64,000 nt of DNA from Chaunax sp. Z400 (taxonomy: Eukaryota; Chordata; Actinopteri; Lophiiformes; Chaunacidae). The stretch lies in contig CM075194.1 in the NCBI GenBank assembly GCA_037577475.1, forward strand, positions 9,146,492 to 9,210,491. Direction: 5' to 3'. Below, one piece after another: positions 46,173 through 57,261 of the stretch. The stretch's first letter is position 1; every line of letters begins with the position of its first letter. Under the pieces are notes generated by a model. That model was not told the DNA's origin, did not search any database, and saw only the letters and a list, made by a program, of their open reading frames with translations. Both the position numbers and the translations under genes were made by a program.

Positions 46173-48576
46173 TTACTTCTCCCTGCCGCAGTCGGTGCAC
46201 AAGAGGTTGTCTCGCTGGGTGAGGAAGCCACGTCCCACCAGAGACACGGAGCACTGCATGCAGGTGAAACACTCGCTGTGCCACTGGCGCTCCTCGAAGG
46301 AGATGTACTTTGCCCCTGCCAGACCTGCACACATCAAACATTTGTGTATTTGCATTAAGTGCATATTAATGCATTTCCACCTTGTTCATATGAGCAACAG
46401 ATTGATGAGCGGTGTCAAAGTGAATGAAAACATGAGCACAGACTGTGACTCACTCGTGATGGGCTTGGTGCAGCCCACGCACTTCTTTGCATACAGGTTG
46501 CTGAAGCATTCGAGGCAGTAAGGATAGTTTTCCCTGGAGGTGAAGCGCTGACCCGACAGCTGCTTTCTGCAGCCGATGCATAGGAAACACTCGCGGTGCC
46601 AGGGCTTGTCTTGGTAGGTCACTCCACCTGTTGTGATGGCCTAAACGTAACACAAATCCAGACAAGGCAAGAGTGAACGAAAACATGTAGAGACATTTCT
46701 ATTGCTATGCATCCTTTTACTATGCAGCCACAGTGCTAGTAAAATTTAAGTACTAGAGCCAGGGGGATTTACTGTACTGCGGCAGACAATACATATAAAA
46801 CACCCTGCTGTAACTACCTTCTTGCAAGCACAGCACTGGTAGGCAAACTGCTTCTCGAAGCAGGCCACACAAAAGTAACCGGTGTCTTTTGGGATGAAGG
46901 ACTTGGTTCCTATTGGCTGCTGGCAGCGGTTGCACAGGAAGCAGGTCTCATGCCAGCTGTTCCCCTTGTATTCCATTTTGCGGGAACCTGGCACAGGGGA
47001 AGAGAGCAGCTTAGTCAGCATATGGTATGTCTATGGCAGAAACACACTAAGGCTCAAAATAGTCGTGCTTATTAATCAGTAGGGAGAGGACGATGGAATC
47101 TAAATAATCTTGGAAGGAATTTGGAGAAAATCACGAACTTTCATTCTTTTAGAATTATTTTCTTTTTGTCAAACTCATAACTGTCATCATCATTACCTTT
47201 AAATCTATCAGATTAATGATATGGATTGCCTACCAACTTCAATTTGCCTCGGATAGGCCTTCATCTCAAATTTGTAGAAATAATTTTGTAAAGAAATTAT
47301 CCACATAGAAAACTAAGAATACCAACAAAACCTAAAAATGTCCAACCAGAGGTTTAACCAGCCGATCAGCAGACAGTGTTGTCCAGAAGTCATGAATCAT
47401 TTAGTGGCCATGCTGTGGCCATACATTAAAGGAATAGTTTGACATTTTTTACCCTCTGTTTTTTCTTCAGATTTAAATAAAAAAAGATTCACTGGTGGAT
47501 TTTGTTATCTTCAAACAGAGCTAAGCTAGCTGTGTACCTCTGTTTCCAAAAGGCTATTCATGCTAAGCTAAGCTAACAGCTGCAAGCTTTTTCTTCCTAT
47601 TTATTATACTCTGCAGGAAAGCAAATAAGCTTATCTCCCAACATTTCATGCTATATCTTTAGTTAAACAAACAAGACAAACAGTAGAAATGACACAACAC
47701 AAGTAAGAATAAGAATTTCAATCGTATCCCTTGATCTTTACCCAACTTTGCCCAGTTGTTGGAGCTGTATATGTTTGAGTTTCTGTTGTTTTTTTTTAGC
47801 ACTTTAAGGACTTCTGATTCATGTAGGCCTAAAAGCTGATGTTAAAAGTTTATTCTTGAGCAAGTGGAATGAAGGATTGCAAGAATCTAAGTGGACCTTG
47901 CTGTGAATTTGCATTTCAAGGTCAGAAAAAATACTTTCACTTTCAATAAAATACTTTTTAAAACATTTATTGTCATCTATATACATTTTTCTACACATCT
48001 CAATATTGATTTTGGATTTTATTGTCCAGCCCCAATCATCATCATCATCCTGACATACCTGGCATGACGGTTTTCTTGCAGGTTGTGCACTTTGAGGAAT
48101 AATCATTGGCATAGCACTCAGTGCAGAGCAGCAAATCATCCTTGGCAGAAAAGGGCTTTTCCACCAGAGACCGGCTGCACTTTGCACATTTGAAACACTG
48201 CTCATGCCAGTGGCGATCCTTGTAGGACAAGTCCTACATGGGAAATATGAATTTTGAATGTACAAGCATAGAAATATGTGGGAATAATTCTAATAGAAGT
48301 AATAATTTGGTGTTTTATGAGTCAAAATGTTTCTCATTTTGGATCAAATTATAAAACATAGCATACATTCTTACTTTACATTTTGCTGACATGAAGGTGA
48401 CACTGATACTTTCTTACCTTGCAGTTGCAGCCAATTGGTGAAGAGCATCCCTCACAGCTGTTAGCAAACAGGTTCTCATAGCACTTTGTGCAGTATTGAA
48501 TGTCTTCTTTCATTATGTACTTCTTCCCCAGCAGAGATTCTTTGCAGTAATGGCAGTCGAAACGCTCGGTCGACAT
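46173..48576 (-). CDS. fhl5: FHL5, four-and-a-half LIM domains protein 5 (280 aa)
   Basis: LIM-only cofactor; mammalian FHL5 (ACT) co-activates CREM/CREB. Five coding exons by eye: 48576-48418, 48233-48059, 46987-46818, 46640-46454, 46324-46173. All are GT/AG with consistent phases (0,1,0,1), giving 280 aa (human 284). It has an N-terminal half LIM (C8, C11 ... C29, C32) and four full LIM domains starting near residues 41, 102, 163 and 222. The zinc-ligand Cys/His residues I checked are in place, for example HWHEQCFKCAKC, SWHETCFLCNRC, PWHRECFLCIGC and QWHSECFTCMQC. Wording is closest to FHL5 (SLLGKKYIMKED, SLVEKPFSAKDD, NSWHETCF, SLVGRGFLTQ). Linkage to fut9 and manea supports FHL5 over FHL2 or FHL3. 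A probable 5'UTR exon lies upstream, since an acceptor-like CTGCAG sits about 20 nt before the ATG. Confidence 0.96.
46988..48058 (-). other. fhl5: fhl5 intron 2
   Basis: A 1,071-bp phase-1 intron, the longest within the coding part of the gene. About a quarter is the dispersed repeat at 47425-47650. No other exon recognised. Confidence 0.75.
47425..47650. repeat. Teleost repeat ('aaaggaatagtttgacattt' family)
   Basis: Starts 'taaaggaatagtttgacatt' and includes 'ttttgttatcttcaaacaga', 'gctaagctaagctaacagct' and 'caaataagcttatctccca'. These are landmark phrases of one of the commonest dispersed repeats in percomorph fish; the internal order here looks rearranged. It lies in fhl5 intron 2. Confidence 0.65.
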
Positions 48577-48779
48577 TGTTGTCTGTTTTTCTTAGCTGCA
48601 GGTCAAAGAGAGCAGGAGGACGAAGTTTGGACAATAAGGAAGAATGGGAAAGATGGAAAATGTCCTGTCCAAGCAATTTCTGCTCCTCTCATCAAGCAAG
48701 TGAGGAGGCCAAATAATTTTCACCTTTCTTTCAAACAAATCTGAAAAAAAAGCAGTGTTGAATTAAATGAGTCTCTACC

Positions 48780-48920
48780 TCAGTTGATGTGGAGAAGGAT
48801 GAGGTTGATGCTTGGGGCTACAGAGAGCAAAAAGTCCAGACACAGGGATGGGGCAGGGATAAAAAAAGGGGTGAGGCAGGATTAGGGGTATCTACTGGGA
48901 GGGGGCTTTCTATAAATACT
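48780..48920 (-). promoter_or_regulatory. fhl5: Likely fhl5 first (non-coding) exon and TATA-like box
   Basis: On the minus strand TATTTATAG (48911-48919) lies about 25-40 bp upstream of a short stretch ending in a donor (ACTGAG|GTAGAG near 48777). That stretch would splice to the 5' end of the first coding exon. The ten bases GTATTTATAG differ from the MEF2 consensus YTAWWWWTAR only at the first position, so the box could be a TATA box, a MEF2-like site or both. Transcription from here is inferred. Confidence 0.35.
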
Positions 48921-48929
48921 GGTGCTCTC

Positions 48930-51900
48930 ATTAGTGGTAATCTCTGGGGAGAATGAACATACTCCACTGCATCACTGTGCACCTTTTAAGGGAGCTAATG
49001 GTGCAGAGATTGTAAAAGCCTTTGACCTGACTTAATCATTGTTGTTTTCTTCCAGAAATGCACAAATGCAATGAGAAATGCAGTTTTAGAAATAAAAGCC
49101 CAAACATCAGTTTCACTTAAAAACACAAGATGATAAATCATTTTTTCCCCCTTTCAGATACTAGTATCAGTTTGGATATTTGTACATAGCAGGAGTAGTT
49201 GGCTACTTGGAATGCTACAGTGTGTCTGATTGAACTTTTGGCCTTTGTCAATGCATGGCACACACAAGCAGATGCAGATGGCTTATGAGAGGTAGGCGCC
49301 TGCAGTTTTGTGGTTGCCAGGTATTGAACAATGCCAGGATACTCTCAGTAGCTATTGAGAGCACCTTGGCAGCACATCAGAATGGGGAAGCTGCAGGCCT
49401 GTGGATGTTCCATGGCAAAGTAAAGGAGGACCATCTTGCTGATAAAAGCCTGTTGCTCTCGAACAAATATAATCAGCAATATACATTAAAAAAACATGCA
49501 AAAACCTGATGCAATTCAGATTGATATACTGCAGCCGTGACGCAAATCTGCTTGGGCTATTTACAAAAAACGTTTTTTTGTTTGACAAGCTCAAGGTTTG
49601 CCATATAGCTTGGTTAAATAACACTAATATGAAATATAACTATATGGTTAAAAAAAATCCCCTTCAGCATCTTTGACTGACGGTTGATTACTTACACTTA
49701 ATCATGGAACATGTGCTCAAATCAATTTTCCAAAAGGGCCAGGGGGAGAACATCTTAATAAAAATAGCCTGAGAAGACCATCAGCCCGGCCCACAAGCCT
49801 AATCCCTCATATACACGCACAAGAAGGTCAGTGACAGTGATGAACTCTCTTCACCTCTATTTTCTCCTCAGTATTTCCCCCTCTTAAAGAAATAGATCCA
49901 ACTAGAATTACACTCCTGTAAATAATTACGTTGTGAAGGACTTTTGGATCATTATGTTGGAATATATGTCTGTGGTGTATGTAGGTGGTATCGACATTCT
50001 TCTAAGGAATAATGTAAGACTTTGACCCTCCAGCTGCATGTTATGTAAGGCTTTCAACACAATATAACCATATCACGTCAAGAATTCAGGTGCAGGAAAT
50101 ATCTCTGATCTGAAGCGGTGCCTTCCTTCAGCTTCTATTTTTTTTATAAAATGGATCTGTCGGATTACACTGAGTCATCTGCTGCGCTGGATTAAATTAC
50201 CACTGTATGGTAGCCTTGCTCCGTGCTGGTGTCCAGATCAGCGGCTGCAAATCACAAAGCAATGCAGACCTTAAATAAACCTAGAACCAACTGTAGGACA
50301 TGTATAGTCATAGCCTCTCAGAAGCTTTTAATCTTTGTTGCATTGCTGGCTGCTGCACAGTATGTCAGTCATCATGTGACATCAAGCTATGGTGGAGGTG
50401 ACCTATATTCACCAGCAGACAAAAACTCTCATCTCTTTGAATGTATTAACATAAAGTGAAATAAATTGCATGTCAGGAGTCTTTGGCTGGATATTAAAGC
50501 AGAGATTACTGTATATTGTCTTTATATGCTCTGCATTAATCTGCATTCTTGCATGCCCATTTGTAATTTTATTACAGCTGATCTGATTTGTATCTGATAG
50601 ATAACAGGTGCTGGTCTTTATCTCTTGGGTTATTAACGTCTATGCCAGACGTTGCCAACTCTGTGGAGCAAAACGCTTGCTGATCTTGCGTATTTCTTAT
50701 TTGCTTTATCCTCTGAAGTCAACTAGTGAGCAGCTGCCAACAGATTTTGTAAGCGGCCTGTCAAATCCCAATAAATAGGCCTTTATTTCACCTGGACTCG
50801 GGTGTCCTCTTATCTCAATGTATTTCGTCTTTACAATAAGGTGTCAGTGCATTCCCCCCCCCCTCTTTATCAAAAGATCTCAATGAAGAAAAGCATTTAC
50901 TTTGGTGGCTCCTTTGAGGTGGTGACTTGTTGTAGACTGAGACAGATCAACGCGACACAGTTGCATCTTTCTGAAGCACAAAAGCTTCGCCACACCAGAG
51001 CTGACAGCTGGTTGGCATGGTGATGACAGCATAAGTGGCATCCATTAGGTTGAGATGAGGGGCGGCTCCAGGAGTAAATGGAAGGACTCACACAAACCTG
51101 ACCATTTGAGCACTCTTCTGCGACATGGAGACCTCGCTTTCAGTACTGTTTCATCTGAACAGGATAGCCTCATAGGGGGTTGCCAGGGGGCAAGGAGATA
51201 TAATCTACAAAGTCTACTATCTCACAAAACCTTACACCCCTTTAGGGATGCCTGTGAAGACCTGGGTAATGCCTCCACCAACTCTGCCCGCCCCCTCCCC
51301 ATTTCTCCCTAAAATGAGTCATGGTATGAGTGGGTGGCAAAACCTGTCACAGAGCCAGATATATGATCTCCTCGCTAAAGAGGAGAGAAAGTTGACTACC
51401 CTTAGGAATGCAAACCCCATTAAAATGCTCTCCTCTTGAGTACCTCAGTTCCAAGGTTGTGGGATTTGGCTTAACTGTGTGCACAAAGCTGGGTGCCAGC
51501 AGCGGCAAGTAAGAACACAAGAAATACTGAATATATCTCCAAAATAAGAATTTCTAAATATAATGTTGTTCAGTTATTCACAGCCTGTATAACAGAGATA
51601 CAAACTGAAAGAGAAAATGAGGAATAAAGTCTAGCTATAGGGAAAATCTCAATCGGCCACAGACAGCTTCAGGTTGCAGAGAAGAACACTGGATGAGGCC
51701 CAGCAGCCAATTAAAATGTCAGGACTCTAACTTTTTAAACTATCTTGTCTTCTTGGATACAAAACATGAAATTTAAATGACAGAGATGGCAAATGTTAAT
51801 ATGACTGTTGGCATTATTACAGCACTTAATTTTATGTGAAATATTTTGGTCACTTGGAGACCGTGGAAACAAATAGTAGACAAAATGACATACATTATCA

Positions 51901-54900
51901 CATTTCAAACTGATGGTACATGTGTCAGCAAACAGTTGCTTATGTACACATCAAGTAGATGTGAAGCAGCTGTTGGATGGATTTGGAATCAATGAGTCCA
52001 ATATTCACTTTCCTTTTAGCTATGTTTTTGGTCTCCACCAACTCCTGAGGGAATTATATGACTTTTCTGTTGCTAGATGCCGTTCTATGTTAACCAGCTA
52101 GTTGCTAACATAGTCTATTAGCAGTTTTATGCTGCAGGTATAGTGTGAAGTGTGTTTTCAGAACTTTACAAGTAGAAAAAAATAAACTGCAGCCAAAAAT
52201 GACGCTATGAGACGCTAGCGTTGAAAAAACTTATGAATCTCTGTCAAGCCAAGGGTAACTACAGATTTCCAGTGGGTTTGTCACTATGAGAAACACCTTT
52301 CACATTACCAAGTAATCCAGTGCTCTCAGATAAATATTAATTGAAGCCCCTTTACTCAGCATAGAAAGGGAAGATGCAATTCATAGGAACTGTTTGTGTT
52401 GCAAATTTGAGATCTGCTGCTGAAGATAATGTCCTCGTCACGTGACACTATCCTAAGTTCTAAAAACTGGAAGGACAATCCCCTCATACCACCTGAACTT
52501 TCAAATTAATCCCCAACTGACATCAATGGAATATTCACACCACGGAGCTTGGCAGTGCGGACATTTTTCGCACACTTTGAGTTGCAGCGCTGAGCACAGG
52601 CCAGTTGACGAAGTTGTGTTTTCTCTGTGTGGGGGAGGAGGGGACTGCAAATGCCAGAGTGCTAGCAAGGATATAGGGTAACCAACAACAGCAGGACGAT
52701 CGAAGCGTAACCACCACAACATACTCTCCTCGCTCTCATCAATCACTTATCAAGGCTTTTGAATGGCTATTTATAGCTTCGCCTGCATTACATGGCACTG
52801 GAGAACAGTGTGGGCAACATCTATGGAAATCACATTTGATACAGATGTAAGAGGACTATATTAGGTGCCAACATGTAAAGCGTGTTGAGACCAACTCACT
52901 GTCACTCTCAATAACTTTCTCATGTATACAAGATCTATGTAAAATGATGAAAGGACTCAAAAGGAATATTTGGACGTTTTAGGACATTTTGCCCTTACTT
53001 GTATTCTTATTGAAAAGTAGATGAGAGGACTGAATTCACTTTCAAGTGTGGACGGCTTCTGGTTCTTTGTATGCATTAGTGTACAAACATGAAAGTGGAA
53101 TCAATCTTCTCTAGGAAAGAAAGAAAATATGTGTATCTCCTATAATGGCACAATATTCCTTTCAGGGCATCATGCAACATCAGAATATTTGGTTTCAGAA
53201 AAGGCGATTCAGTGTAAGATTTTTTTCAAAGCTGTCTCTTTACAAAAAAGTGCTGTCTGCTCATTTATCCATATCTTTATTTTCATTGACACTATCAGAC
53301 ATCTACAGTTAAAACACAATGTTTGGCAAAATACAATGATTTGGCAAAAAACTTGTCACTGACTATTTCAGTAAAATGTCAGAAAATGAACATTTCTGCG
53401 TTAAGATTCACACTCAACCACACGTTAAGATTTAATCCCACTCTGTAAGCAGTGTTTTTAAGTACTCCAGCAAAATCAGTACCATATCAGACGGTATCCA
53501 GAGACGTCCTGATTCACTCCAGTGCTGTGACACACTCACAACCTCAGACAGGGGACAGCGAGGCCATTGCTCCTCGTGTTTGTTTTTGTGCAAACAAAGA
53601 GAGAAAAGAAGAGAGGATGAAAGAGACAGACATCACAAAAAAAAACACATCTTTTTTTCATTAAAGTCACCAACCACGTTTGACAGGAAACCTTTGTTGT
53701 CACACATGAGATTGGACTGTACAATATGAAACCATGAGTGGCAGTTTCATAGTTTATCTGTGGGACAGCCAAGGTCTTGGATGACTGAACTCACAATAGC
53801 TCCATCTAAGACAGGCACCAGCACAGTGAGTCACACAACTCCACGGGAATAAAAGTGCTATATCTCTGCTGCATTTTGGCACGACCTTTTCAAATAGGTC
53901 ATGCCAAGAGGATTGCCTCCAATGGGAAAAAAGAAAAAAAAGCTTCAGTGAAAAACTGCCTCCCTTGATGAAATCTTCCACCTCACAACACAAAAACCGT
54001 TGTCTCTCACATGATCCTTTTCAAGTCTCTCTCCTTCCGCCTCGATTCACGGCCTTTTGAAGCACCAACGTCACTTAAGAAGATGCAGCAAAATCACATT
54101 CACAACATGACAACACGTAAAAATATATACACCACAATGTTTCTTTTCCCCATTAATGCAAAACTGTTGGAGCTTCCTCAGTCTAGTGCACAGACAGGAA
54201 TGATCTGTGTTAGTGGGCTGGTTTGTTCTGTTGTAGATGATTCAGTTCACTGCAGGGTTTATATACAGGCTTCACTATGGCATTTTGAACCATATTCCAT
54301 AAGAAAAATAACTGGATTCATCCTAATTTAAACAAATGGTCCCTTTTACATTGAAAAAATATCAAAACCAAACCTGAACTTGAAACATGTTCAAGTATGC
54401 TGACTGAGAAGACACCGGCTCATCTTGCATAAAATGTTGACATGTTTTTTTTGTACAGTACGTTCTGTAAAAACTTAACCATAATGTCAATAGCTGCTGA
54501 GTGCTGTTGAGATGCATTGTTCATGGATCAGCTATTCTGACAACATTTAAAAGTGATATATTTACAGATGGTGAGCTGTCTTTTTGTAGTGTGAGCTTGA
54601 GTTGTGTAGGTTGGCTGGCAAGCCGCACTGTAAACAGGTGTAAACAATCGATCTAGAAAAATATTTGCCATATGCAACCTGTAACTCCCCAAACAACACT
54701 ACGGTGTGATGGTACAGAAATAATCATGAACATTTCACATTGCTCTAACAGGTCTGTGACTAGATCTCACCTGATCTGTTGTCATTGTGCACCCACTTCA
54801 CCCACATGGTAGCATCGGGTTGAAAATATCAGTTTAAATATTTTAGCTCACATTCTGGGATGACAGTACAGTACTCACAGCAAAATAGCTTCATCAAAAG

Positions 54901-56165
54901 ATTTGGTACAATGTTAAATTTGTGCTCTTTCCCATCACTGTATCCAGTTAAACATTACAGATGGTTCTAATGCAGTACAACGGCTCTGTACTGTACTCTC
55001 ATCATCCACACGGGATTCAAACTTCACTGTGGCACATCACATGTGACAATGAACAATTCACAACATGATTAAAATAGTAACTCCCCTTTCACAGAGCAGA
55101 GTCATGTCTGCTGTTAGAGACTACCCCAGTAATTATCACCACTCTACAGCCACATGATGACTGTCTTATTGTACATATGTAAAGATAACGTAATAGTTGG
55201 ATTAGCAGTGCAAATGCAAAAGTCGTACAAAAATATGGGAAACTAGAATGGCGCTCAGTAGAGCGCATACTTCCGCCAAGGCCGAACAATCTTGCACATG
55301 TCTACTTTGCTTTCCTGCTCCATGCCCCACCCCTCCATCACGTTTTGTGGGAATCGGTTCAGTAGTTTTTGCGTAATTAGGAAAATGTTGAAAAATGCCC
55401 TGTCTCACATTATTAAGGAAAAGTTATAAAAGATTCTTGGACCTACCATTATCTGGTTCTGCACCAAAACCATCCAAACAACCAACCAACCAACCAACCT
55501 ACCTCCTTGGCAGAGGTAAAAATGAGCTACATAATTCCAAAAATACACGATATGTACATGAAACAATTGAACAACTGTCACAGTTCAGTCGATACTGCAT
55601 AGGTGACTGCATCACTAGCACAGATGAGATGTTTTTGTCCTACAATGCCTCACTGTAATAAATATTACATAAATATTTTCACTTTTAATGCCAGTCTCCA
55701 CCTACAGCCAACGTTAATCCAGTGCCCACTGTGTGCCACTTCACTTTAAAAAGGTGATATTTAAAGAAAAAATAACGATGACCTTTCATCATGAATGTTA
55801 TCTGCTATAGAGGAACATCCATGCAATAAAGCACTCACACTAATAATAGAACAAAAACATAAAAAAACAGCAGCAAATGTAAGCTTGTTAAGCAAAACAT
55901 GGGTTGAAGTAACAGTAAAAAATTTAATACATTTGGAATTCATAAAAAATAAATAAATGAATAAAACAAAAGACCAAGTAAGGCTTAGCAAAAGTCGTTT
56001 GCAAATAAAAAAAAACAGACGGATGTTTCACTGTGCCACTGAACCAATAGAAAAACATCATTTGGTAGCTCAGGACAGAACAATAATGAACTTCTTGTTA
56101 AGCAATGGACAAAAAACTTAAAGCACTGCCTTTAAATTCAAAACAAGCACTGCATAGCCCTACAG
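48930..56165. other. Intergenic stretch between fhl5 and fut9
   Basis: No gene recognised in 7.2 kb. The part nearest fut9 probably includes its 3'UTR, since vertebrate FUT9 mRNAs have long 3'UTRs, but no poly(A) site can be chosen. A dispersed repeat lies at 55225-55525. In human the UFL1 gene lies between FUT9 and FHL5; nothing resembling it is seen here. Confidence 0.55.
55225..55525. repeat. Teleost repeat ('gagcgcatacttccgccaag' family)
   Basis: Contains 'cagtagagcgcatacttccg', 'gttttgtgggaatcggttca', 'gtagtttttgcgtaat', 'ccaaccaaccaacc' and 'ctccttggcagaggtaaaaa', the ordered blocks of a well-known dispersed fish element. The (ACCA)n run and the matching 'cgccaagg/ccttggc' ends fit an intact 3' end. 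Confidence 0.65.
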
Positions 56166-56169
56166 AGCA

Positions 56170-57252
56170 CTATCCTCCCCAGTACCACTTATCAAGGTTA
56201 TTGAGTGTCTTGTACTCCTTGTGCCTACGCAGGTAATCACAAGCTAGGCATGTGTGCTCTGCCCAGAAATAGGCCTTCTTTACTTTAAAGTGCCGCCGCC
56301 ACTCAAAGTACCTGAGGTACATTTCCTCGTTCTTGTCCAGGAGCAGCAGGTAATCAGCCAGCTCCTTGGGCGAGGCGAAGTCGTCCACGTGGATGAAGGC
56401 GTCTCCCTGGATAAAGTTCTCGTAGTTCTGTCTGGGCGGGCCAAGAACCACTGGCACTGTCCCCACAGAGAGTGGGTTGTAGAGTTTTTCGGTAATGTAG
56501 TCCTTGTGGATGGAGTTCTCAAAGGACAGGTAGAACTTACAACTGGCCATGGTGGGGAAGTAGTCTTGGTCAGAAATGTATTCCCCGAAGGCTTGTCCAT
56601 ACGCATGAACCTCAATGTGTTTGTAGAGCTCATTGTAGTATTTCACTCGTACATGCTCCTGGTTCCAGTTGCTCACAATCCAGCAGATCAGCTTGTTTTT
56701 GCTGGGTGGGACAAAGTCCTCCTCGCCCTCCGCTGCTACAATGGACCCATAAGGCACTTCAATGTCAGCATCCTGACGGTAATTGAGAGTCAGATTGAAC
56801 AGGTTCTCGATCCCGGGCACCTGGAAGGAGTGTGAGGGCGATTCCAAGTTCATCCATATCCATTTCTGGAAGGATGGTCGCTGGAGCAGCGGCAGGTTGG
56901 ACAGGTCGCTGCAGATGTCTCGATGATGGATAACGACCCCATCTGACTTATTGTAGAGGTTCCTGTCTGCTGTGATGACACAGCCCTCGATGTTGAAGAG
57001 AGAGCTGCACACGCCCAGGTCGTAGGTTTGCCCGAAAGGCCAGAGCCAGATCAGTACTGTGGTCACGTTTTTGTTGCTCTTGTTGGAGAGGAGGCTCTTG
57101 ACTCTGTCTGTGGATGCTGTTGAATCCACAGGACCCAATAACCAATTGGTGGATGGTTTAAAATACATCAAAAACAGAGTTACAAAGCATCCCAGTATGA
57201 AAGTGCCGAGCAGAAGGGGTCGTAGGATTCTGTGAATAGGTGCAGATGGCAT
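56170..57252 (-). CDS. fut9: Alpha-1,3-fucosyltransferase 9 (single coding exon, 360 aa)
   Basis: Golgi type II membrane enzyme that moves fucose from GDP-fucose to GlcNAc in N-acetyllactosamine, making Lewis-x (CD15/SSEA-1) glycans. I start it at the ATG at 57252, since MPSAPIHRILRPLLLGTFILG matches the N-terminus of human FUT9 and an acceptor (CCCTTTCCAG) lies 8 nt upstream; open sequence further 5' is intron. At 360 aa it nearly equals human (359). It has a short cytosolic tail, a membrane anchor at about 11-31, N-glycosylation sites at N57, N62, N101 and N153, and the family motif VVIHHRDI (about 106-113). The GDP-fucose-binding motif FYLSFENSIHKDYITEKLYN is at about 240-259, and a Cys-rich tail (CLACDYLRRHKEY) follows. 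A loop near 170-182 (AAEGEEDF) differs from human. FUT4/FUT7 relatives are less similar. Non-coding 5' exon(s) should lie at higher coordinates. Confidence 0.97.
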   Translation of the reverse strand: MPSAPIHRILRPLLLGTFILGCFVTLFLMYFKPSTNWLLGPVDSTASTDRVKSLLSNKSNKNVTTVLIWLWPFGQTYDLGVCSSLFNIEGCVITADRNLYNKSDGVVIHHRDICSDLSNLPLLQRPSFQKWIWMNLESPSHSFQVPGIENLFNLTLNYRQDADIEVPYGSIVAAEGEEDFVPPSKNKLICWIVSNWNQEHVRVKYYNELYKHIEVHAYGQAFGEYISDQDYFPTMASCKFYLSFENSIHKDYITEKLYNPLSVGTVPVVLGPPRQNYENFIQGDAFIHVDDFASPKELADYLLLLDKNEEMYLRYFEWRRHFKVKKAYFWAEHTCLACDYLRRHKEYKTLNNLDKWYWGG

Positions 57253-57261
57253 ACTCTGTCC

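Noticed and set aside
56254..56835. 193-codon plus-strand frame antisense to fut9
   Set aside because: Shadow of the fut9 coding exon, with no homology and no splice context.
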